61,918 nt of DNA from Campylobacterales bacterium (GTDB lineage: Bacteria > Campylobacterota > Campylobacteria > Campylobacterales > Sulfurimonadaceae): positions 1 through 61,918 of the forward strand of contig JAFGUB010000061.1 of assembly GCA_016938735.1 (NCBI GenBank), in the 5' to 3' direction. Below, piece by piece: positions 44,322-56,316 of the stretch. The first letter of the stretch is position 1. Each line of letters starts with the position of its first letter. Under the pieces are notes generated by a model, which worked only from the letters and a program-made list of their open reading frames with translations, was not told the origin of the DNA and made no database searches. The translations under genes were made by a program, and so were the position numbers.

Positions 44322-45062
44322 CTACTCCACCTCGATACTGCCCTCACCGAAGAGCCCGACCATCAGACCTTCGGTGAGCACTTCGGCGTAGGCTTTGCGC
44401 GTTTTGGGATCGACGCTGGGATAGACCTTGGCAATCACCCCTTCGCGCTGTGTATCCGAACCATCAACCCTGTAGCGTACATGTAAGCCCGGTTTGATCT
44501 TCTGCCAATACTTCTCATCAAACCCCGCCACCAACTTCACGCTAGAGTCATCAATGAGCGTCAAAACGGGTGAGAGCATCGCCCCGCTTACCCCATCGCC
44601 CACCTGTTTGTGCCGCTTGGTGATCACCCCTGCATACGGGGCGCGCAAAATGCTCTTTTGCAGCGTCGCTTCTTTGAGCGAGAGGTCGGTTTTGGCGCGG
44701 CGCAGCGCGGCCTGAGTTTGAAGGTAGGCCGATTCGACCTCTTCAAAGCGCTCCTCATCCATCACGTCGCGCACCTGTTTAAAGCGCTCAAACGACTGCT
44801 GTGCAAAGCGTGCGCGCAGCTCAGAGAGCGCCACGTCGTCGCGGGCCAGCGCCACGGAACGCTCCAGATCGTCGTTGTCGAGCGCCAGCAGCACATCGCC
44901 CGCTTTGACGCGCGAGCCGACATCCACGCGCATGGTCTCAATCACCCCCGTTGAGGTAAGGGTGAGTTCAGACTCTTGAAGCGCCACGACATCAAAGGTC
45001 ATATAGACGGACTCCGCGCTCAACACAGCGGCGCACCAAAGGGAAAGTAGTACAGTTTTCAT
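44322..45062 (-). CDS. Periplasmic adaptor (membrane fusion) protein of RND efflux
   Basis: A 246-residue HlyD/AcrA-type adaptor with a signal peptide (MKTVLLSLWCAAVLSAES). The split lipoyl domain is MRVDVGSRVKAGDVLLALDNDD and ILRAPYAGVITKRHKQVGDGVS, on either side of an alpha-helical hairpin (about 70-125). The beta-barrel and a short membrane-proximal part follow. It is shorter than AcrA (about 390) and typical of small Campylobacterota adaptors. It overlaps the TolC gene by four bases. Confidence 0.88.
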   Translation of the reverse strand: MKTVLLSLWCAAVLSAESVYMTFDVVALQESELTLTSTGVIETMRVDVGSRVKAGDVLLALDNDDLERSVALARDDVALSELRARFAQQSFERFKQVRDVMDEERFEEVESAYLQTQAALRRAKTDLSLKEATLQKSILRAPYAGVITKRHKQVGDGVSGAMLSPVLTLIDDSSVKLVAGFDEKYWQKIKPGLHVRYRVDGSDTQREGVIAKVYPSVDPKTRKAYAEVLTEGLMVGLFGEGSIEVE

Positions 45063-46294
45063 CGGACAAACTCCTTGATATCGTATCCAGCGTGGTAAAG
45101 ATAAAGTGCATGCGCCATCTGCAGCGCATGTTTGGCGCGTACACGTTGCGCTTTGGCTTTGGTAAGCAGGGAGAGCGCATCGAGATACGCCACATAATCC
45201 ACAAGGTTGGCGCGGTATTGGCGCTCAACCGTCTCAAAGGTGCGCGTCGAGGCATCCAGCGCGGCTTGCGCGGCGTCGATCATCGCCTCGGCGCGCTCTA
45301 TATTGGCTTTTGAAAGCGCCACATCCGAGGCCACGCGGCGCTCTTCATAGGCGCGGTGTGCATCGAGGGCGAGCTTTTGGCTCATTGCTCCCTCTTGGGC
45401 CTTTGATGAAGCAAAAAAGTCAAAAAGAGTCATATTGGCCGCAAAGACCAAACGGTTTTGATGCTCCACGCGATCCAGCGGAAAAACGCTCGATTCATTG
45501 GCATAGCCGTAGTAGGTGTAGCTGTCCTCCACCGATAAGGTCGGATAGTACGCGGAGAGCTCCCGCTGCGCGCCGCTTAACGCCGCGTCGGATTGGTAGC
45601 GCAAAGAGCTAAGCAGGTCGTGCTCACGCAGCTCAAGCGCCTCAGGCAGAGCAAGATCAGCATCTTCGAGGCTCTGTACCTCTAGCGCGCTGCGCGTATA
45701 GAGCGCCGCCATAAGCCGCTGCTCTTCATAACGCAGATCATGCAGCCGATACGTCGCATCGGCTTTGGCCGCGCGCAGCCTTTCATACGCCTCTTGGCTG
45801 ACGATACGTGCATGCAAAAACTGCTTTTGACGCTCCAGCTCTTCGCTGAGCTTTTGAAGGCTCTGCTCTTGGGCGGCGATATCACCGCGCAACGAGAGCA
45901 GCTCAAAGTAGTACTGCGCAATCTCCAGCGAAAGGGCCTTTTGATCGGCGCCGGTTTGCGCACTGCGCGCCGCTTTGCGCGCTTCGAGTTCATCCAGCGT
46001 ATGCTCCCGCGCAAAGCCGTCAAAAATCAAAAAGCTGGCTTTGGCACCGCCGCTGTAGCTCTCGCCCACGTCGATGCTGCCGCGCTCATCCACCAGCGCG
46101 GCGTTGCCAAAGAGCTCGATACGCGGTAAATATCCGCGTGACGCGGCACTTTTTTGCTCTTGCAATGATCGCTCTTCAAGCTTCCATGCCGAGACCTTTT
46201 CACTCTGTGATGCGGCCTCTAAAAACATCGAAAGCGTCTGTGACGCCAGCGCCGCATGGCAGAGCGCCAAGAGGCCGGTGACTATTTTGTGCAT
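45059..46294 (-). CDS. TolC-family outer membrane channel
   Basis: A 411-residue outer membrane factor with a signal peptide (MHKIVTGLLALCHAALA). Two repeats of long coiled-coil helices with the typical AAKSAQT- and ERAEAMIDAAQAALDAS-like stretches, LEARKAARSAQ and RQYRANLVDYVAYLDALS (the OEP motif before the C-terminal helix). It completes a tripartite pump with the downstream MFP and RND genes. Overlaps the TetR gene by 13 bases. Confidence 0.88.
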   Translation of the reverse strand: MHKIVTGLLALCHAALASQTLSMFLEAASQSEKVSAWKLEERSLQEQKSAASRGYLPRIELFGNAALVDERGSIDVGESYSGGAKASFLIFDGFAREHTLDELEARKAARSAQTGADQKALSLEIAQYYFELLSLRGDIAAQEQSLQKLSEELERQKQFLHARIVSQEAYERLRAAKADATYRLHDLRYEEQRLMAALYTRSALEVQSLEDADLALPEALELREHDLLSSLRYQSDAALSGAQRELSAYYPTLSVEDSYTYYGYANESSVFPLDRVEHQNRLVFAANMTLFDFFASSKAQEGAMSQKLALDAHRAYEERRVASDVALSKANIERAEAMIDAAQAALDASTRTFETVERQYRANLVDYVAYLDALSLLTKAKAQRVRAKHALQMAHALYLYHAGYDIKEFVR

Positions 46295-46881
46295 GTTTTC
46301 CCCCTTTCAAGAAGTGTTAAAAAGTATCCGACCGTTTCATCACAACGCTCCATCAACGCTTCGCCGGTGATGGTGGTGTATTTGATGGCGCCAATGGTGA
46401 GTCCTTCAAGCAAAAAGGTGAGCTCCATCGGATCTTTGCTGCTGCCAAAGTGCTCTGCGAGCGGCACCATCACCTCATCGGCGATGAAGCGAAACAGCTC
46501 CATAAGCGGATGTTCCTCGTCGGTGTTGTTCATAAAAAAGGTAGGGTCGTTAATGATGCTCTGGCGCAGCGCGTTGCGGTTTTTCGTCATCGCTTCGTAC
46601 TTGAGCGCCACCAGCTTGTGCACGCGCTCAACCGGACTCTCAATCGGGGCGATCTCTTCGCGCAGCAGTGCACCGTAGTATTCGATCTGCGATAAAACAT
46701 AGTTGGTGTAGAGGTTCTCTTTGGAACCAAAGAGGGTGTAGATGGTGCCGACGGAGAGTTCGACGGCTTTGGCCAGATCAGCGATTTTCATATTTTCATA
46801 ACCATCGCGCACGAAGAGTTTTCCCGCCTCTTCGAGGATCAGATCACGTTTGTAGGCCTGCATTTTGGCACGTACGGACAC
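46282..46881 (-). CDS. TetR-family repressor of the efflux operon
   Basis: A 199-residue regulator. The N-terminal helix-turn-helix is LILEEAGKLFVRDGYENMKIADLAKAVELSVGTIYTLFGSKENLY (quoted in part: IADLAKAVELSVGTIYTLFG, about residues 33-52). The C-terminal ligand domain is unspecific. The start is a GTG with AAAGGAG six bases upstream. First gene of the operon, so it is expected to autoregulate from the palindromes at 46926 or 46953. Confidence 0.9.
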   Translation of the reverse strand: MSVRAKMQAYKRDLILEEAGKLFVRDGYENMKIADLAKAVELSVGTIYTLFGSKENLYTNYVLSQIEYYGALLREEIAPIESPVERVHKLVALKYEAMTKNRNALRQSIINDPTFFMNNTDEEHPLMELFRFIADEVMVPLAEHFGSSKDPMELTFLLEGLTIGAIKYTTITGEALMERCDETVGYFLTLLERGKTCTK

Positions 46882-46925
46882 GGGCGGCTCCTTTACATAT
46901 AAAGATGAATGCCGCTATTATGAAC

Positions 46926-46938
46926 TTAATACTATTAA
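46926..46938. promoter_or_regulatory. Candidate TetR operator
   Basis: TTAATA-C-TATTAA, a perfect 13-base palindrome, 45 bases upstream of the TetR start, in the promoter region of the efflux operon. Confidence 0.45.
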
Positions 46939-46952
46939 TTGATACTTAAATT

Positions 46953-46981
46953 CTTAAAAATGAATAAGATTCATTTTTAAG
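46953..46981. terminator. 13-bp inverted repeat at the end of the BLUF gene
   Basis: CTTAAAAATGAAT (46953-46965) and ATTCATTTTTAAG (46969-46981) are perfect complements over a 3-base loop and include the BLUF stop codon. On the minus strand the right arm ends in a T-run (TTTTTAAG), so it may terminate BLUF. The inner AATGAAT-N3-ATTCATT also looks like a TetR-type operator for the divergent-facing efflux promoter. Confidence 0.5.
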
Positions 46982-47402
46982 CCATTAGAACAATCTTTGA
47001 GACCAAACGTAGCAGTTGTTCGGGCGTTGCCTGATAGGGATCAAAAGGGAGCGTTTTAACAATCGGGAGTACATGTAGATAAAACGCGCCGGAGATGTCG
47101 CTCATCGTCCAAGCCTCAAAGCGCCGCGCATCAATAGGGTCATGGATCACCGTTGTCACGTCGTGATGGCGCGGATCTTTTTTGATGTGGGCGTAAAGCG
47201 CTTCGATCTGCGCGCGCTCGCCTTCGAGATACTGCATAAAGTAGGTGCCGTCATAGATCAGCGCACCCGTCAGACCGCGCGCTCGGTTGTTGCGCGCCGA
47301 GAGGGTCAAAATGGCCTGAATCTCTAAAAACTCCAAAGTAGGATCACCCCTGCTAATATACAACAACGCGATCAACGCTTCTTGTTTGACAGCTTCGTTC
47401 AT
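46977..47402 (-). CDS. BLUF-domain blue-light sensor
   Basis: A 141-residue single-domain BLUF protein that binds FAD. ALLYISRGD carries the key tyrosine (about residue 15), RNNRARGLTGALIYDG carries the asparagine and arginine, and YFMQYLEGER carries the glutamine. RHHDVTTVIHDPIDARRF and WTMSD complete the domain. No output domain is fused, so it must signal by protein contact. A TACATGTA (47070) encodes LHV. Confidence 0.92.
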   Translation of the reverse strand: MNEAVKQEALIALLYISRGDPTLEFLEIQAILTLSARNNRARGLTGALIYDGTYFMQYLEGERAQIEALYAHIKKDPRHHDVTTVIHDPIDARRFEAWTMSDISGAFYLHVLPIVKTLPFDPYQATPEQLLRLVSKIVLMA

Positions 47403-47474
47403 CTGCTCTGCTTTATCATAAAATATTATCCGCGCATTATAACATTAGAAAAAATGATCACCGCAGCATCGTCG

Positions 47475-48608
47475 CTACACGCCTCTCTTTCGAAGCGTCA
47501 ATGTCCCTACAAGTAGAAGCAGCACCGCACCTAAAAAGAGAAAAAACCGCTGCACTCCGAGCGTCGAAACCAACGGATGAAAGAGCAGCGGCGAAGCGAA
47601 CTACCCCATAAAAAGTGCGCCGGTGAGGTAGCCTGATGAGCGCACGCGACGACTGTGGTGGCTTTTTGAGAGCATCCACGCGGTGACGTTGGTCATCAAA
47701 ATCCCCCCGCCAAAGCCCATGATCGGCGAGGTAATAAAAAAGAGCCGCACATCGCGTACCAATCCTATGAACACAAAGCCCACCGCCACAATCACCATCC
47801 CGATAAGGTAGATCTGCGCATAATCAAAGCGCTGCTTGAGCTTGGCAAAAGAGAGAGCGCCTAGGGCGTTAAAGATAAAGGCCGACGCGATGATCGAACC
47901 CGTCAGCGCCCCGCTTGCGCCAAAGTGGTTGATCATCAAAAAAGGCATCTGCGTGGGCAGCAGATAAAAGAGCAGCATCAGCGTAAACGCCAGCAGATAG
48001 ATCCGCCACAGCGACGGATGGAGTGCATCTGCGGGTGTGACGGCAGCCGGACGCTGCGGCGCTTTGATAAAACGCAGCGCCAAAGGGATGTAGAGCAGCC
48101 CCAAAAGATAGATGCCAAAAGCGTAGCGCCAATGAATATCACTCAGCCACCCGCCGCCCACCAAGAGCGCCAAACCGCCGATGGAGGAGAAGGCGCTTTG
48201 CAACCCCATGTAGCGGTGGCGCCGCTCGGCGTCGAAATAATCCCCCACCAGCGCGGTGGTGAGAATCATCAGCGATGCCACCGCCACCCCAAAAAGGGCG
48301 CGAGAGAGCAACAGCGCCTCGATGCTCTGCACATACAGCCCCGCACTGCCAAAGAGGGCAAAAAAGAGCAACGCCACGCCAAGGGTGCGCGAACGCCCGA
48401 ACGGGGCGAGCCAATGGCCCAAAAAGGGGGCAAGCAGGGCGATCGAGAGCGAAGGCAGGGTGATCATCAACCGTGAAAGCAGCTCAATGTGCGGCTCATG
48501 AGGAAAATGCTCGCCAAGACGCGGCAACGCCGTGATGATGGCCACGTTGGACATCATCGTCGTCATGGAGATGAGCAAAAGGGTGATTTTGGTGGCGATA
48601 GAGATCAT
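47475..48608 (-). pseudogene. MFS transporter interrupted by one in-frame TAG
   Basis: A 12-helix major facilitator of the sugar/drug type: MTTMMSNVAIITALPRL in TM1, GRSRTLGVALLFFALFG in the loop 2-3 region. The reading frame stops at TAG 47601-47603 after 335 codons, within YLTGALFMG. The same frame then continues for 41 more codons (FASPLLFHPLVSTLGVQ, FFLFLGAVLLLLVGTL, RKRGV), the expected last helix, and ends at TAG 47475-47477. The missing residue is most simply glutamine (CAG to TAG). Either a recent pseudogene, a readthrough site or an assembly error. It is downstream of a GGDEF gene. Confidence 0.8.
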
Positions 48609-48615
48609 CTAAGCC

Positions 48616-48625
48616 TTACATGTAA
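48616..48625. repeat. Dispersed palindrome TTACATGTAA between GGDEF and MFS genes
   Basis: An exact copy in the 26-base gap, ending eight bases upstream of the MFS start codon on the minus strand. Confidence 0.85.
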
Positions 48626-48634
48626 ACTCAAGCC

Positions 48635-49423
48635 TTAGGCGATACGCCGCTTGATCTTGGCTTTGTCCTCATAGAGTGCGGCATCGGCTTTGGTCACAAC
48701 CTCGCTAAAACGTTCGCCGATTGAAAAAGGAGCGATACCGTAGGCGAAACTGACCGCAAACTCGTGTGTTGCGGTACGGATTTTGCGCTTGCGGTGCAGC
48801 TCGCGCATGACATTGACGATATCGTGCACCTCATTGAGCGCCTGACGCTCGAAGATCAGCAAAAACTCATCCCCGCCGTAGCGGATCACATGCGCCTGAA
48901 GCTGCATCAGACGACCCGCAAGGTGGATCAGCACCTTATCGCCGACGGCATGGCCGTAAAGATCGTTGACCTGCTTGAAATCGTTCAGATCGATCAACGC
49001 CATCACCCCCTCTTTGGCAAAACATTCACCCGCCTCATCCAAAAAGAAGCGCTCCAACCAGCGCCGATTAAGGGTGCGGGTGAGGCTGTCTTGATAGGCG
49101 ATTTCGCGCAGACGCGCTACCTCTTGTTGCAGCCTCTTAGCCTCTTCAAGCACACGTGTGAGCTCCGCCTCATCTTTGGCATGGATCGCTTCGATGGCGC
49201 GGTTGGTGTTGGCATCAAGTGCAAGGACATGGTTGTAAACCTCTTCGTTGATCTCTTCATTGCTGCGGATGCTCTCCGCGCCGATATCAATGTGATACTT
49301 TTTGGCAAGGCTTGAGAAGACAACACGGTAGGTTGAGGGGAGAACCACCTCTTTTTGGTTGACCAGATCCATCGTTTTTTGGGTGACTAACTTAAACCCT
49401 TCATAGCTTTCGGACTGTTTCAT
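48635..49423 (-). CDS. Diguanylate cyclase (GGDEF)
   Basis: A 262-residue protein that makes c-di-GMP. The N-terminal 95 residues are helical and unlike known sensors, followed by a short coiled coil, AKRLQQEVARLREIAYQDSLT. The GGDEF domain (about 115-255) has DSLTRTLNRRWLE, DLNDFKQVNDLYGHAVGD and the active site RYGGDEFLL. The I-site RxxD is not evident. It is soluble and is followed by the MFS pseudogene. Confidence 0.92.
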   Translation of the reverse strand: MKQSESYEGFKLVTQKTMDLVNQKEVVLPSTYRVVFSSLAKKYHIDIGAESIRSNEEINEEVYNHVLALDANTNRAIEAIHAKDEAELTRVLEEAKRLQQEVARLREIAYQDSLTRTLNRRWLERFFLDEAGECFAKEGVMALIDLNDFKQVNDLYGHAVGDKVLIHLAGRLMQLQAHVIRYGGDEFLLIFERQALNEVHDIVNVMRELHRKRKIRTATHEFAVSFAYGIAPFSIGERFSEVVTKADAALYEDKAKIKRRIA

Positions 49424-49552
49424 CGCTGATCCTGATGGGAATTAATGATTAAACAGACTATAACACAAACATCTTTTGAAGGGCTGAAATTTTTTAGTCC
49501 GTTGTGCTACAATAGGTTGGCCACACCCCACATTCAAAGAGGGTACTTTTAG

Positions 49553-53214
<3,662 letters not shown>

Positions 53215-53218
<4 letters not shown>

Positions 53219-54459
53219 ATACCCCCGCCATCTTAATTGTCGATGACGAACCGATCAACATCACCCTGCTCGCCGAGCTGCTACGGGAGCGCTATCAGAT
53301 CCGCGTCGCGCCCAGCGGCGTAAAGGCACTTGAGAGCATCCAAAAAAAGCGCCCCGATCTGATTTTGCTCGATATTCACATGAGCGATATGGACGGCTAC
53401 GAGGTGGCCAAACGCTTGCGCAGTGAAACGCACACTGCCGCCATCCCCTTTATCTTTCTCACCGCCAAAGGGGAGAGCGAGGCGATCCGGCGCGGTTTCG
53501 AGCTCGGCGCCGTCGATTACATCACCAAGCCCTTCAACAAAGAGGAGCTGCTGGTACGCATCGACAACCACCTCAAAACCCAAAAGCTTCAAAGCGATCT
53601 CTCCAAAGCGCTCTTCGAGAGCCGCCGCCGACTTGGCATCATCGATCGCTACATCGCCTACATCAAGACCGACACCCAAGGGATCATCCTAGAGGCGAGC
53701 GAGCGCTACTGCCACTACGCGCACTGCACCAAAGAGATGCTGATCGGACATAACATCAACGTTCTGCGCCACACCCAAACCCCAAAAACGCTCTATGAGC
53801 AGCTCTGGGCGCATCTGCAAGAGGGGCGGGAGTTTTCATGCGAGATCGAAAACCGCAACTTCGAAGAGGGCACCAACTGGTACAGCGTCACCATCTCCCC
53901 TGAGTATCAAGAGAGCGGCATACTTGGAGGCTACATCGCCTTTTACGAGCTGATCGATGAGAAAAAGACCATCGAGCGCCTCTCTCAGACCGACGCCCTT
54001 ACGGGTCTGTACAACCGGCTCAAACTCGACACCCTGATTCAAGAAGAGCACGCGCGCGCGCTACGCTACGGCTTTGCGCTGAGCATCTTGCTCATCGACA
54101 TCGACCATTTTAAAAAGATCAACGACCGCTACGGCCATCAAAGCGGCGATCGGGTGCTTGTTGAGGTGAGTGCGCTGATGCAAGACGCCACGCGGCGCTC
54201 CGATGCGCCCGGACGCTGGGGCGGAGAGGAGTTCTTGATCGTTTTGCCGCATACCGACGCGGCGCAGGCAACCGTTCTGGCCGAAAAACTGCGCCGCCGC
54301 ATCGAGCAACACGATTTTGGTATGGTGGGGACACAGAGCGTAAGCATCGGGGTGAGCCAGCTTACAGAAGCGATGAGCATCGAAGCGCTCTTCCGCAGCG
54401 CCGATGAGGCGCTTTACCGAGCCAAGAGCGAAGGGCGCAACCGCGTCGTCACTCTGTAA
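53215..54459 (+). CDS. Response regulator REC-PAS-GGDEF
   Basis: A 414-residue c-di-GMP-producing regulator. REC at 1-125: LIVDDEPINITLLAELL, LILLDIHMSDMDGYEV (phosphorylated aspartate about residue 54), FLTAKGE and DYITKPFN. A PAS domain follows (about 140-260; YIAYIKTDTQGIILEASERY). GGDEF at 265-410: DALTGLYNRLKLD, DIDHFKKINDRYGHQSGD, active site GRWGGEEFLIVLP. The start overlaps the stop of the hybrid kinase (ATGA), so they are a pair. Its last 11 bases overlap convergent recQ. Confidence 0.93.
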
Positions 54460-56251
54460 CATAGCGTCGGCACAGCGCCAAAAAGGCTTCGCCGTAACGC
54501 TCGAACTTCACCGCTCCGATCCCGCCGACACGCAGCATCTGCTCCTCGTTTTGCGGCAGCGCCAAAGAGAGCTCTTTGAGGGTTTTGTCGCTGAAGATCA
54601 CATACGGCGGGACCCCTTGCGCCTGCGCCAGCTCGCGGCGCAGCGTGCGCAAGGCATCAAAGACCCGCTCGTCGTATTCGCCTGAGGCGGGCGCTTTTTT
54701 GGCCGCGCTCGCTCTAAGCTCCAGCCGATCGGAGCGGATCTCGACGCTCTGTTTGCCGCGCAGAATCATTTCGCCGACGGGGGTGAGGGAGAGCACCTGA
54801 AATTCCCCTACATGTAAGGCCTCAAGCTCCAGCAAACGCTCAAAAAGCACCATCCACTGCTTTTTGTGCCACGCTTTCCCGATGCCGTAGACCGAAAGCG
54901 CATCATGGCCGTTTTCCAGCAGGCGCTTCTCTTTGGATCCCATCAGCACGTCGATGAGGTAATTTTTGCCAAACCGTGCACCGCAACGATAGAGCGCGGA
55001 GAGAAACATCTGCGCTTCGCGGCTAATGTCGCGCTTGGCGCGGCTGGTGTCGGTACAGTTGTCGCAGTGTGCGCCGCACGGCTCGATGGTATCGCCGAAA
55101 TAGCGCGCCAAAGCCTGATGGCGGCACCCCTCCTGCGCGGCAAAGCGGCTCATGGCATCAAGCTTGGAGAGCAGATGATCGCGGTATGGTCCCGCTTCGA
55201 GCGGCTCGATAAAGCGCTTTTGCGCAATCACGTCACTCGCCCCAAAGAGCGCCACCACCTCCGCATCATCCCCATCACGCCCCGCGCGGCCGATCTCCTG
55301 ATAGTAGTTCTCCAGCGTCTTGGGCAGCGCGGTATGCAGCACGAAGCGGATGTTGGATTTGTCGATCCCCATCCCAAAAGCGATGGTGGCGACAATGATG
55401 CGGGTCTCGTCATGCACGAAGGCGCGGTAGATCTCGTTGCGCACACCCGCCTCCAGCCCCGCATGGTACGCCTGCGCTTCAAAGCCCTTGCGACTGAGCA
55501 TCTGCGCGATGCGTTCGGTGCTTTTGCGCGAAAGCGCGTAGATGATGCCGCTTTGATCCTTGCGCTCTTTTAAAAAGGCGACGATCTGATCATCTCCATC
55601 ACCGATGCGGTGCTTACATGTAATGAAGAGATTGGGCCGATAGAGCACTCCGCGCAGAATCAGCGGATCGTTTAGCGCCAAATGATCGACAATATCGTGA
55701 CGCACCGTGTCGGTTGCGGTCGCGGTAAAGGCGGCGATGGGGGTATGGGGAAAGTGTTCGCGCAACTGCGAAAGTGCGCGGTAGTCGGCGCGAAACTCAT
55801 GCCCCCATTCGCTAATGCAGTGCGCCTCATCGAGCACAAAAAAGTTGATCCTGACCCGCCGCAGCAGCGCGCGCAGCGCATCGGTGTTGAGCCGCTCGGG
55901 CGAGAGGTAGAGAAACTCCAAGGCACCCTCTAGCAACTGCTCGACGATCTGCGCGCTTTCACGCTGATCTTGCATCGAAGAGAGCATCTGCGCGCGCATC
56001 CCCGCAGCGCGTAGCGCCGTAACCTGATCATGCATCAGCGCGAGCAGCGGCGAAACGACGACCGTGGTGCCGCCCATGAGCAAGGTCGGGAGCTGATAGC
56101 ACAGCGATTTTCCGCCGCCGGTGGGCAGGATCATGAGCAGATCGCGGCCGCCGATGAGCGCCTCTACCGCCTCTTGCTGGAGGGGACGAAAAGCGCTGTG
56201 CCCGAATCGGGACTGGAGTACTTCTAAAGGCTGTGGATTCATGCGCGCCAT
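54449..56251 (-). CDS. recQ: ATP-dependent DNA helicase RecQ
   Basis: A 600-residue 3'-5' helicase of recombination and fork repair. Motif I is ILPTGGGKSLCYQLP, motif II is VLDEAHCISEWGHEFR, motif III is AFTATAT, motif V is IIVATIAFGMGIDKSNIRFV, and motif VI is QEIGRAGRDG. The zinc-binding RecQ-Ct has CRHQALARYFGD, then CGAHCDNCTD. A C-terminal HRDC domain follows (about 520-595; PPYVIFSDKTLKELS). Start either ATG 56251 or ATG 56242 (MNPQP). Two palindromes inside (54809, 55614). Confidence 0.95.
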   Translation of the reverse strand: MARMNPQPLEVLQSRFGHSAFRPLQQEAVEALIGGRDLLMILPTGGGKSLCYQLPTLLMGGTTVVVSPLLALMHDQVTALRAAGMRAQMLSSMQDQRESAQIVEQLLEGALEFLYLSPERLNTDALRALLRRVRINFFVLDEAHCISEWGHEFRADYRALSQLREHFPHTPIAAFTATATDTVRHDIVDHLALNDPLILRGVLYRPNLFITCKHRIGDGDDQIVAFLKERKDQSGIIYALSRKSTERIAQMLSRKGFEAQAYHAGLEAGVRNEIYRAFVHDETRIIVATIAFGMGIDKSNIRFVLHTALPKTLENYYQEIGRAGRDGDDAEVVALFGASDVIAQKRFIEPLEAGPYRDHLLSKLDAMSRFAAQEGCRHQALARYFGDTIEPCGAHCDNCTDTSRAKRDISREAQMFLSALYRCGARFGKNYLIDVLMGSKEKRLLENGHDALSVYGIGKAWHKKQWMVLFERLLELEALHVGEFQVLSLTPVGEMILRGKQSVEIRSDRLELRASAAKKAPASGEYDERVFDALRTLRRELAQAQGVPPYVIFSDKTLKELSLALPQNEEQMLRVGGIGAVKFERYGEAFLALCRRYVTE

Positions 56252-56285
56252 TATAACCGTTTCAGCGGTTTGACACTTTAAGCGG

Positions 56286-56291
56286 TATAAT
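56286..56291 (+). promoter_or_regulatory. Probable -10 box of the GGDEF-EAL gene
   Basis: TATAAT 25 bases upstream of ATG 56317. TTGACA at 56270-56275 is only 10 bases away and cannot be its -35. Confidence 0.5.
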
Positions 56292-56316
56292 GGTTTTTTT
56301 CATGGAAGGAGTCTTC

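Noticed and set aside
56270-56291. TTGACA plus TATAAT as a full sigma-70 promoter
   Set aside because: The spacer is only 10 bases; only the -10 box is kept.
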